Below, one piece after another: positions 16,628 through 27,460 of a stretch of DNA of 50,149 nt. The stretch comes from Thermoflexales bacterium. Lineage in GTDB: Bacteria > Chloroflexota > Anaerolineae > J036 > Brachytrichaceae. The position numbers and the translations under genes were made by a program. The DNA lies in assembly GCA_019694215.1 (NCBI GenBank), contig JAIBCK010000012.1:1-50149 (forward strand), written 5' to 3'. The notes under the pieces are model-generated. The model had not been told where the DNA came from, ran no database searches, and saw only the letters and a program-made list of their open reading frames with translations. Numbering within the stretch: position 1 is the stretch's first letter; each line of letters starts with the position of its first letter.

Positions 16628-16699
16628 GTGCTTCTAGAAGCTGAAAAGCGCGGACGATTCTTCGCCCGCGCTCGTTTTGCTGTCTCACGGCCTTTTTGA
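16628..16699 (+). CDS. Possible leader peptide upstream of rpoC
   Basis: A GTG-initiated frame of 23 codons rich in Arg and Phe. AGGAAAG sits just upstream, though closer than ideal. It spans both the palindrome and the terminator-like hairpin and stops 13 nt before the rpoC start. It could be chance; the arrangement resembles attenuator leaders, which is the only reason to list it. Confidence 0.25.
   Translation: MLLEAEKRGRFFARARFAVSRPF
16630..16641. promoter_or_regulatory. 12-bp perfect palindrome in the rpoC leader
   Basis: GCTTCTAGAAGC is fully self-complementary. It lies about 28-40 nt downstream of the -10 box, a position suited to an operator or an RNA element. Confidence 0.5.
16647..16676 (+). 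terminator. Terminator-like hairpin in the rpoC leader
   Basis: AGCGCGG (16647-16653) pairs perfectly with CCGCGCT (16666-16672) across a 12-nt loop and is followed by CGTTTT. The T-run is short, so partial termination or pausing is more likely than full termination. Confidence 0.4.
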
Positions 16700-16712
16700 C
16701 AAGCGAGGTACG

Positions 16713-21089
<4,377 letters not shown>

Positions 21090-21112
21090 TCCGCAACCTT
21101 CCCATGACGCAC

Positions 21113-21141
21113 ACGGGGCCGGCAATGCGCCGGCCCCGTTT
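21113..21141 (+). terminator. rpoC terminator
   Basis: Perfect 11-bp GC-rich stem (21113-21123 with 21129-21139), 5-nt loop, then TTT. It lies 23 bp after the rpoC stop. Confidence 0.8.
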
Positions 21142-21149
21142 CGCGTCGC

Positions 21150-21155
21150 TACAAT
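21150..21155 (+). promoter_or_regulatory. -10 box TACAAT of the lectin-like protein gene
   Basis: TACAAT ends 8 nt before ATG 21164, right after the rpoC terminator. Confidence 0.55.
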
Positions 21156-21163
21156 AACCCCGT

Positions 21164-22015
21164 ATGGCAGACATGCAGCCGAAGCCCAACCGCAAAACGA
21201 ACCCTTCCAAGCCGCAAACGCGCCGCCGTTCGGACCGCCGCGGGAATGCCATCCGCGTGCGCCTGTCCCCGCTTGGTCTGATCGCCATCGTGGGCGTGCT
21301 GGCGGCCGCGTTCTTTGGCCTCCGGGCGCTGGCCAACCGGCCGGCCGCCGCACCCGCGGGTGCACCGCCGCAGGCGGCGGGCTTCAACCCGGTTGCGACG
21401 CCGGTGGCGGGGCTCCCACAAATCGCGCCGACCGCCGTTCCCGCGGGTCCCATCATCATCACGGAGACGATGAAGGGGCTGGGCAACTGGCAGTTCGACA
21501 CGAGCTCCGGACCGGGGTATCGCATCCTGCTGGAGTCCGAGACCTATGTCGCCGAGGCGACCAACGCCGCCGTGGTGAACCTCTACAAGGAAGCGACCTT
21601 CGAGAACGCTGTCGTTGACGTCGACGCGCGCTGGCTGGAGGGCGATGCTACCGACACCGCGCGCTTTGGGCTGACACTGCGCAAGGTCGAGGGCTCGGCG
21701 CTGTATTTCGAGGTCTATCCCCACACGAAGACGTGGATCGTGCAGTCCGGCGAGCTGGTGAATGGCAAGGACACCTTCACCGAGATCAAGAAGGGGGCCA
21801 TCCCAACCCTGGCCCTGCGGGATGCGACTGCCTGGTATCACCTGCGCGCCGACATGAATGGCACGCGCATCAAGCTGTATATCAACAACGTTCTGCTGGG
21901 CGAAGTCTCGACGGCGAAGTCGCAGACCGGCTTCATCGGGCTGATGGCCACGGCGACCGATGGAAAGCGTGGACGATTTGCGTTTGACAATTTCTCGGTC
22001 CGCCAGCTCAAGTAG
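21164..22015 (+). CDS. Membrane-anchored protein with concanavalin-A-like domain
   Basis: 283 residues. A basic cytoplasmic tail (1-43) leads to one membrane segment (about 44-65, LGLIAIVGVLAAAFFGL) and an Ala/Pro linker. The outer beta-rich domain (about 100-283) resembles the LamG/DUF1080 lectin-like fold. Typical pieces are ITETMKGLGNW at the start of the domain, WYHLRADMNGTRIKLYINN, and the closing GRFAFDNFSVRQL. It probably binds or modifies a glycan at the cell surface; no catalytic residues can be named. It ends 13 bp before scpA and may be cotranscribed with it. Confidence 0.75.
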   Translation: MADMQPKPNRKTNPSKPQTRRRSDRRGNAIRVRLSPLGLIAIVGVLAAAFFGLRALANRPAAAPAGAPPQAAGFNPVATPVAGLPQIAPTAVPAGPIIITETMKGLGNWQFDTSSGPGYRILLESETYVAEATNAAVVNLYKEATFENAVVDVDARWLEGDATDTARFGLTLRKVEGSALYFEVYPHTKTWIVQSGELVNGKDTFTEIKKGAIPTLALRDATAWYHLRADMNGTRIKLYINNVLLGEVSTAKSQTGFIGLMATATDGKRGRFAFDNFSVRQLK

Positions 22016-22028
22016 CGCGCAGGGCAGC

Positions 22029-22907
22029 ATGGAAGACACGCAGGACACCCTGCCGCCGGAGTTCCAGCCGGATGAACGCTATGCCGCAGTCGCCTCGGCG
22101 CTGCCGGATGCCCCGTTCACGCTGCGGCTGCCCAACTACGAGGGCCCCCTCGATGTGTTGCTGCGTCTGGTCGAGGAGCGCGAGCTGGAGATCACGGCCG
22201 TGTCCCTCGCGCTGGTGGCCGACCAGTTCATCGCGCACATGCTGGCCATGCCGGCACGCGATCCCAAGTCGATCTCGAGCTTCCTCTCGATTGCCGCGAG
22301 ACTGATCCTGCTCAAGAGCCGCGCTTTGCTCCCGACCGTTGTTCAGCCTGTCGAGGAGAGCGAGGACGTCGACACCGATGATCTGGTCGCCCAGCTGCGC
22401 GCCTACCAGGTCTACAAGCGCGCTGCGCGCATCCTGCGTGCGCGCGAGGAGAGCGGGTTGCGCGCCCACCTGGTCTCGCCGCCGCCGATTGCGCGGCCCA
22501 AATCCACGACACTGCCACTGGACAACATCACGGTGGCGATGATCGCGCGGGCGATGCAGCGCGTCGTCGACCGCCTGATGCCGCCGGAGAACGTCGACAC
22601 CATGCTGTCCGCGTTGCCCTTCACGGTGACCGAGTGTCAGGATCGCATCCTCGACCGATTGAAATCGGCCTCGCGCATGCTCTTCACCGATGTGCTGGTC
22701 GGCGTCAACCTGCGGGTGGAGATCTGCATCACCCTGCTGGCCTTGCTGGAGCTGTTGAAGCGCTACGAGGTGCGGGCCTGGCAGGATATTGCCTTCGGCG
22801 AAATCTTCATCGAGCCCTTTCCCGCCTCCGAGCGGCCGGCGGCTGCGGAGGCTGAGGCGGCGTCATCGGCGCCGGACGCGGGCGTACAGGTCGAGCAGGG
22901 CGGGTAG
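22029..22907 (+). CDS. scpA: Segregation and condensation protein A
   Basis: Kleisin subunit of the SMC-ScpAB condensin complex for chromosome compaction and segregation; about 292 residues. The N-terminal NYEGPLDVLLRLVEERELEI is the ScpA hallmark, and the C-terminal winged-helix part (about 200-270) is clear (TVTECQDRILDRL, LALLELLKRYEVRAWQ). I start it at ATG 22029 (MEDTQDT). The usual partner scpB does not follow; a convergent glycosyltransferase gene occupies that place and overlaps the last 45 bp of scpA on the other strand. Confidence 0.93.
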   Translation: MEDTQDTLPPEFQPDERYAAVASALPDAPFTLRLPNYEGPLDVLLRLVEERELEITAVSLALVADQFIAHMLAMPARDPKSISSFLSIAARLILLKSRALLPTVVQPVEESEDVDTDDLVAQLRAYQVYKRAARILRAREESGLRAHLVSPPPIARPKSTTLPLDNITVAMIARAMQRVVDRLMPPENVDTMLSALPFTVTECQDRILDRLKSASRMLFTDVLVGVNLRVEICITLLALLELLKRYEVRAWQDIAFGEIFIEPFPASERPAAAEAEAASSAPDAGVQVEQGG

Positions 22908-24056
22908 CCGCTCGGGCCAGGCAAAGCGCGCCCAGAGCCGGGCCTGCGCCGCGCGCCCAACCTCTTTCGCATAGGCAGGATTGCCCAACAAGCGTTCGAG
23001 TGCCGTTTCGAAGGCCGCGGCGTCACCCGGCGGCGTGAGCAACGCACTGTTGCCATCCGTAACGTAGTGGCGATTCATCCCGACATCGCTTAGCACCATC
23101 GGAAGGCCGGCGGCCATGTAGTCGATGACCTTGCCCGAGCACTTGGCCCGGTTGATCGGCGTGTCGCGATACGGATACACGGCCAGGTCCGCCGCGACCA
23201 GTCGCTCGACCAGGGCCGCATGGGGCATGAAGCCGTGCAGGTGGATGCGCGCCGCCATCGGGCTGGCGGCGACCGTGGCGGCGAAGGAGGGCAGCCCCTC
23301 GCCGCTGGCAATCACCTCCCAGTGCAGGTCGGGGTGCGCCGCTGCGCGGCCCTCAAAGGCCCGCAACGCAATGTCCATGTCGTTGCGATGTGGGATGGTC
23401 CCGGCATAGACCATCACGGTTCGCCCGGCGTGGCCGAAGCCCGCGCGCAGGGCGTCGCGGTTCGCCTCGGCGCGGGCGACGTCATCGCGCAAGGCTGGCG
23501 CGGGACCGTTGGGCAGGAGGAGTGGGTCCGCGCGTCCCGAGAACGCCCGCGCCCGCTCGCACAGCACCTCACTGGCACAGGTGAGCGCAGCGCCCCGCGC
23601 GCCGGCGCGTCGGACTGTCCAACGTTCTTGCGCATCCAGTCCAAGGCGGATGGGCAGCGAATACGCGCCCTCGCTTGCCCAACCACCCCGGCCCTCCCAA
23701 TCGTCCAGGTCGAGCACGCCGGGCAGTCTGCCCCCGAGTGCGTCAAACGCCAGCGCCCCGGGGCCGACGGGTTTGAAGGCATGCACGAGGTCGGGGGCCA
23801 GCTCCCGCGTTCGACGCAGCAGCTGTGTCGCGAGCGAGCGTTGTGCAAGTGCGCCTGCGCCACTGGCGACGGCGTTCTCATAGCGCACACCGTCGCGCTC
23901 CCAGCACTTGCCGCCGTCCGCAGGATTGTCATAGGGCGGGACGACGACGACCACCTCGTGGCCCGCCGCAACGAGCGCCGCTGCCAGCGGGGCCATCCGC
24001 GCGCTGACCGTCGCCTTGGGCGTGAAGGCGAACGGGGCGACGAAGACGATGCGCAT
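22863..24056 (-). CDS. Glycosyltransferase, GT4-like (GT-B fold)
   Basis: 397 residues. The N-terminal Rossmann half starts MRIVFVAPFAFTPKAT and has AAGHEVVVVVPPYD. The C-terminal nucleotide-sugar half contains VMVYAGTIPHRNDMDIALRA, IHLHGFMPH and the acceptor-end CSGKVIDYMAAGLPMVLSD, the place of the GT4 EX7E region. It probably transfers a sugar onto an envelope lipid or polysaccharide; donor and acceptor are unknown. Its 3' end overlaps scpA by 45 bp in convergent orientation. It starts 7 bp after the SDR gene, so these two are likely one transcript. Confidence 0.85.
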   Translation of the reverse strand: MRIVFVAPFAFTPKATVSARMAPLAAALVAAGHEVVVVVPPYDNPADGGKCWERDGVRYENAVASGAGALAQRSLATQLLRRTRELAPDLVHAFKPVGPGALAFDALGGRLPGVLDLDDWEGRGGWASEGAYSLPIRLGLDAQERWTVRRAGARGAALTCASEVLCERARAFSGRADPLLLPNGPAPALRDDVARAEANRDALRAGFGHAGRTVMVYAGTIPHRNDMDIALRAFEGRAAAHPDLHWEVIASGEGLPSFAATVAASPMAARIHLHGFMPHAALVERLVAADLAVYPYRDTPINRAKCSGKVIDYMAAGLPMVLSDVGMNRHYVTDGNSALLTPPGDAAAFETALERLLGNPAYAKEVGRAAQARLWARFAWPERLPALLDLYARVRRR

Positions 24057-24063
24057 GGGTCGC

Positions 24064-24978
24064 TCAGGCGGTCGGGACCGTCACCCCGGTCAGCCGCTCG
24101 CTCAACGCCCACAGCCGGTCGGCAAGCGCCACGTCGTACGATTCAGGGCTGGAGGGGATGCGTTTGCCGCTCGCCCAAAATGTGCCGCCTTCCGTCTCAA
24201 AGCGCGGATCCACGGCCAGCGCGGCCAGCTCCTCGCCCGACACGCGCGCCGGTCTCGAACCCGGGATCAGGCGCAGCGCCCGGTTGTAGATGAAGCGAGA
24301 CAAGCCGGAGCGCGTCGCACCCAGCGTCTCGGGCACGAAGCCCGGGCAGGCCGCGATCGACAAAACGCCCTGCGAAGCATAGCGCCGGTGCAGGCCATAC
24401 GCAAACCAGACGTTGGCAAGCTTGGTGTTGTTGTAGGCCATGCGCGGCGCATAGCCCTTCTCGCCCTTCAAATTATCGAAGTCGAAACGTGCGCCCGGCC
24501 CGGCCGCACCCTTCATGTGACGGATGGACGACACGCTGATCACGCGGACCGGCGCATGCGTGAGCAGCATCGGCAGGAGCAGCAGCGTCAGCGCGAAGTG
24601 GCCGAGGTGGTTGACGCCAAAGGCGGTCTCGAAGCCATCCTCAGTGAATGTGATGGTCTCGCCCAGCCCGATCGCGCCGGCGTTGTTGACCAGCGCGCGC
24701 GGCACCGGGCCCTCGGCGATCAGCTTATCAGCGGTGCGCCGAATCCCGGCCTGTGAGCCCAGGTCGAGCGCCAGCACGTCGATCTTCGCGCCGGGAAGCG
24801 CGGCGCGAAGCGCCGACGCGGCCGTCTCACCGCGCGCGACATCGCGGGTGGCCATCAGGACAGGGATGCCGCGACGGGCCAGCGCGTGGCACGTCGCCAG
24901 CCCGATCCCGCGGTTGCCGCCCGTCACCAGGACGGGGGCCGCGGAAGCGTCCAACGCTTTCGGTTCAGAATCGACCAT
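24064..24978 (-). CDS. Short-chain dehydrogenase/reductase
   Basis: NAD(P)-dependent oxidoreductase, 304 residues. Cofactor motif TGGNRGIG is at about 19-26, NNAG is in the middle, the catalytic Ser is in ISVSSIRH and the YxxxK pair is in AYNNTK. Length and the NHLGHFALTLLLLPML stretch place it with the retinol-dehydrogenase/WWOX-like SDRs rather than the FabG type. The substrate is not predictable. It lies 5 bp after uvrC and 7 bp before the glycosyltransferase. Confidence 0.88.
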   Translation of the reverse strand: MVDSEPKALDASAAPVLVTGGNRGIGLATCHALARRGIPVLMATRDVARGETAASALRAALPGAKIDVLALDLGSQAGIRRTADKLIAEGPVPRALVNNAGAIGLGETITFTEDGFETAFGVNHLGHFALTLLLLPMLLTHAPVRVISVSSIRHMKGAAGPGARFDFDNLKGEKGYAPRMAYNNTKLANVWFAYGLHRRYASQGVLSIAACPGFVPETLGATRSGLSRFIYNRALRLIPGSRPARVSGEELAALAVDPRFETEGGTFWASGKRIPSSPESYDVALADRLWALSERLTGVTVPTA

Positions 24979-24983
24979 GATGG

Positions 24984-26873
24984 TTACTCCAGTGCCCCCT
25001 TGATGGCCAGCGCGACGTCGCGCGGTACCACTTTGGCGATTGCATCCGGCTCGGCGGCCTTGAGGCCCTCCAGCGAGCCAAAGGTCTTGAGCAGGCGACG
25101 CCGACGTGCCGGCCCGACGCCCGGAATGGCATCCAGCCGTGACGCGAGCCCGAGTTTGGTTCGTTGTGCGCGGTGGCCGGTGATGCCGTAGCGGTGGGCC
25201 TCATCGCGCACCCGCTGCAGGAGAAAGAGCGCCTGCGAGTCGCGCGGCAGCATCAGCGGGTCAGCGTGTCCGGGGCGGAAGATCTCCTCCTCGCGCTTGG
25301 CCAGTCCGATCACCGGCACGACGTGGGCGAGGTCGAATGCCTTCAGCACCTCGACAGCCACGCCGAGCTGCCCCTTGCCGCCATCGATGACGAGCAGGTC
25401 CGGCAGTACGCTGAACGAGGCATCGACCTTGGCCGCCTTCCTGCCCGGATCATGTCGCGCCCCGCCCTCGGCGGCGCCTTCCTCGCCACCGCGCTCCTTC
25501 CAACGCTGGAAGCGCCGGGTCAGGGCCTGGCGCATGGACTCGAAGTCGTTCGGGCCCTCGAGCCCTTTGATGTTGAACTTGCGGTAGTCGGCCTTGCGGG
25601 GCTGGCCGTGCGCGAAGACCACCATCGCGCCGATGATCGCGACGCCCTGCGTGTTGGAGATGTCGAAGCACTCGATCCGCGCCGGTGGATGCGGCAGGTC
25701 CAGGGCATCCTGCAAACCCTTTAGCGTCGCCTCCTGGCGATGCGTGTCGGCCTCCCACTGCGCCTTGAGCGAGGTCAGCGTCTCTCGCGCATTGTCCCGC
25801 GCCAGCGCGAGCAGGTCCTCGTCCGCCTGAGAACGGGCGATGTTCACCCGCACCTCGCCGCCGCGCCGCTGCCCAAGCCAGTTCTCGATGATGTTGGCCT
25901 CGTCGATCTGCGTCGGCAACAGCACATCGGGCGGGACGTGCGCGGCCTCGCCGTAAAACTGGGTGAGAAACGAATCCAGGATCGCGGCCTCGTCCTCGCC
26001 CTCGGCGCCATCCAGCACGAAGTACTCCTGCCCCAGCAGCTTGCCGCCGCGGATGAAGAGGACCTCGACGCAGGTGTCGCCATCCTCGCGCGCAAAGGCG
26101 ATGACGTCCTGATCGCGCATGCTGCTGTTGATGATGCGCTGCTTCTCGGTGACGTGGCGGACGGCCTTGAGCTGATCGCGCAACAGTGCCGCGCGCTCAA
26201 AGTGCATGTTCTCGGCGGCCGTCCGCATGCGCGTCTCGATGTCCACCACGACCTCGTCGCTGCGCCCGTCCAGAAAATCGCACAGACGCTGGATCGTGGC
26301 GCGGTATTCAGCCCGATTGATCGCGCCGATGCATGGCCCGCTGCACAGCTTGATGTCGTAATACATGCAGGCGCGTCGATCCTGGCCGGTGATCTCGCGG
26401 TCGCAATTCAGGAAGGGGAACATCCGACGCAGCGTGTCGCGCGTGCGATACACGGCATCGGCGTTCGTAAAGGGGCCGTAATAGCGCCCGCCGTCCTTGT
26501 CCATCCGCCGCGTCACGACGACGGTGGGGAAGTCATCCTGCCAGGTCACCTTGAGATACGGATAGCGCTTGTCGTCCTTGAGCCGGATGTTGTAGCGTGG
26601 CTTGTAGCGCTTGATCAGCTCGTTTTCCTGGATCAGCGCTTCGAGCTCGCTCCCGCGCACGACGAACTCCAGCCGGGCGATGTCGCGCACCAGGCGGCCC
26701 GTCTTCGGGTATTGCAGCCAGGTCGTCGGGTTGAAATACGAGCGCACCCGGTTGCGCAGGTTCACCGCCTTGCCAACGTAGATGACCTCATTGGCTGCGT
26801 TGTAATACAGGTAGCAGCCGGGAGAGGTGGGGAGGGCGCGAACAGCCGCCTCGAGGTGTTCCGGGATCGACAT
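24984..26873 (-). CDS. uvrC: UvrABC excinuclease subunit C
   Basis: Makes both incisions around bulky DNA lesions in nucleotide excision repair; 629 residues. The GIY-YIG endonuclease at the N-terminus shows GCYLYYNAANEVIYVGKA. The UVR helix pair is near 200-235. The RNase-H-like 5' incision domain has ECFDISNTQG and LLVIDGGKGQL, and C-terminal helix-hairpin-helix motifs include AIPGVGPARRRRLL. A Gly/Glu-rich insertion (about 455-475) precedes the RNase-H core. A LexA-like palindrome lies directly upstream of the start, suggesting DNA-damage induction. Confidence 0.97.
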   Translation of the reverse strand: MSIPEHLEAAVRALPTSPGCYLYYNAANEVIYVGKAVNLRNRVRSYFNPTTWLQYPKTGRLVRDIARLEFVVRGSELEALIQENELIKRYKPRYNIRLKDDKRYPYLKVTWQDDFPTVVVTRRMDKDGGRYYGPFTNADAVYRTRDTLRRMFPFLNCDREITGQDRRACMYYDIKLCSGPCIGAINRAEYRATIQRLCDFLDGRSDEVVVDIETRMRTAAENMHFERAALLRDQLKAVRHVTEKQRIINSSMRDQDVIAFAREDGDTCVEVLFIRGGKLLGQEYFVLDGAEGEDEAAILDSFLTQFYGEAAHVPPDVLLPTQIDEANIIENWLGQRRGGEVRVNIARSQADEDLLALARDNARETLTSLKAQWEADTHRQEATLKGLQDALDLPHPPARIECFDISNTQGVAIIGAMVVFAHGQPRKADYRKFNIKGLEGPNDFESMRQALTRRFQRWKERGGEEGAAEGGARHDPGRKAAKVDASFSVLPDLLVIDGGKGQLGVAVEVLKAFDLAHVVPVIGLAKREEEIFRPGHADPLMLPRDSQALFLLQRVRDEAHRYGITGHRAQRTKLGLASRLDAIPGVGPARRRRLLKTFGSLEGLKAAEPDAIAKVVPRDVALAIKGALE

Positions 26874-26876
26874 GTA

Positions 26877-26888
26877 GAACGAATGTTC
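26877..26888. promoter_or_regulatory. LexA-like (SOS) operator upstream of uvrC
   Basis: GAACGAATGTTC fits the GAAC-N4-GTTC pattern of Gram-positive-type LexA boxes, with a perfect 4+4 palindrome. It sits 3 bp from the uvrC start codon and just downstream of the TAGAAT box, so a bound repressor would cover the transcription start. Confidence 0.55.
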
Positions 26889-26890
26889 GT

Positions 26891-26896
26891 ATTCTA
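26891..26896 (-). promoter_or_regulatory. -10 box TAGAAT of uvrC
   Basis: TAGAAT on the minus strand, 17 nt before ATG 26873, overlapping the TAG stop of the upstream small gene. Confidence 0.45.
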
Positions 26897-27166
26897 CCCG
26901 CCGCCACGGATCAGCTTGAGGTCCAGCTGCGGGCGGAGGCGGGCCAGTGCTTCGGCCTCGCCCTCGACCTGGATGCGCACGCGCCCGACCCGCAGCGAGC
27001 CCAGGATCAGCGGCTCGGCGGGATCGACGCGCCCGCGCCAGCCCTCGCCGAGGAACCAGCCGTCTTCGCCTTCCTGTGCGCCGAGGTCGCGGAAATACTT
27101 GCCCATTAGCCAGGGCGTGATCGAACCGACCGTGATGTCCAGCGGACCTAGGTCATCACCGAACAA
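26894..27166 (-). CDS. MoaD-related protein, C-terminal domain as separate frame
   Basis: About 90 residues, from TTG 27166 to a TAG just before uvrC. Visible features are ITPWLMGKYFRDLGA, a central acidic/Gly-rich part (EGEDGWFLGEGW) and a C-terminal tail ending in three glycines. I recall a two-domain MoaD-related protein of Thermus in which a ubiquitin-like domain is followed by such a domain with the same PWL and terminal GGG features. Here the second domain is in the +1 frame relative to the upstream MoaD-like gene and overlaps it by 11 bp. A GGGAGG five bases before the TTG would allow separate translation. A frameshift, programmed or artefactual, is the alternative. Confidence 0.6.
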   Translation of the reverse strand: MFGDDLGPLDITVGSITPWLMGKYFRDLGAQEGEDGWFLGEGWRGRVDPAEPLILGSLRVGRVRIQVEGEAEALARLRPQLDLKLIRGGG

Positions 27167-27443
27167 GACCGCCTCCCACCGCCGGGAAGAGCTCGACTTC
27201 GTCCTGCTCGCGGATGGGCGTCTCGAGCAGGTGTTCGAGGTAGCGCACATCGCGACCGTTGACAAAGACGTGCACGTAGTTGTGCAGCTGCCCCTTGTCG
27301 TTGAACAGCTCCGCGCCCATGGCCGGGTAGCGCGCCACGACCTCGTCGAGGACGTGGCGGATGGTGGTGCCATCGCTGCGCGCGACCTCGATGGTCTTGC
27401 TGCCGATGACCTGTCGCAGGGTGGCAAAAACACGAACAATCAC
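27156..27443 (-). CDS. MoaD/ThiS-family ubiquitin-like sulfur carrier
   Basis: About 95 residues with the beta-grasp fold of sulfur-carrier proteins. It starts VIVRVFATLRQVIG, has HVFVNGRDVRYLEHL, and ends ELFPAVGGG followed by Leu-Val-Arg. A true MoaD or ThiS ends in a free GG, so this one would need trimming or is not used as a thiocarboxylate donor. GTG 27443 lies exactly 7 nt after a TACAAT box; ATG 27452 overlaps that box and is the alternative start. No other molybdopterin gene is nearby. It is followed by the overlapping second-domain frame and then uvrC. Confidence 0.75.
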   Translation of the reverse strand: MIVRVFATLRQVIGSKTIEVARSDGTTIRHVLDEVVARYPAMGAELFNDKGQLHNYVHVFVNGRDVRYLEHLLETPIREQDEVELFPAVGGGLVR

Positions 27444-27450
27444 GGGCCGC

Positions 27451-27456
27451 ATTGTA
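27451..27456 (-). promoter_or_regulatory. -10 box TACAAT of the MoaD-like gene
   Basis: TACAAT followed by 7 nt and GTG; an ATG overlaps the box. The same geometry is seen at 239 and 40437. Confidence 0.55.
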
Positions 27457-27460
27457 CGGG

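Larger units (their letters stand above)
16505..16712 (+). promoter_or_regulatory. rpoC upstream region and 5' leader
   Basis: This 208-bp divergent gap holds the rpoC promoter (TATAAT 16597-16602) and a leader of about 104 nt. The leader contains a 12-bp perfect palindrome (16630-16641), a possible 23-codon leader ORF (16628-16699), a terminator-like hairpin (16647-16672 followed by CGTTTT) and the rpoC ribosome binding site GAGG (16705-16708). Confidence 0.6.
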
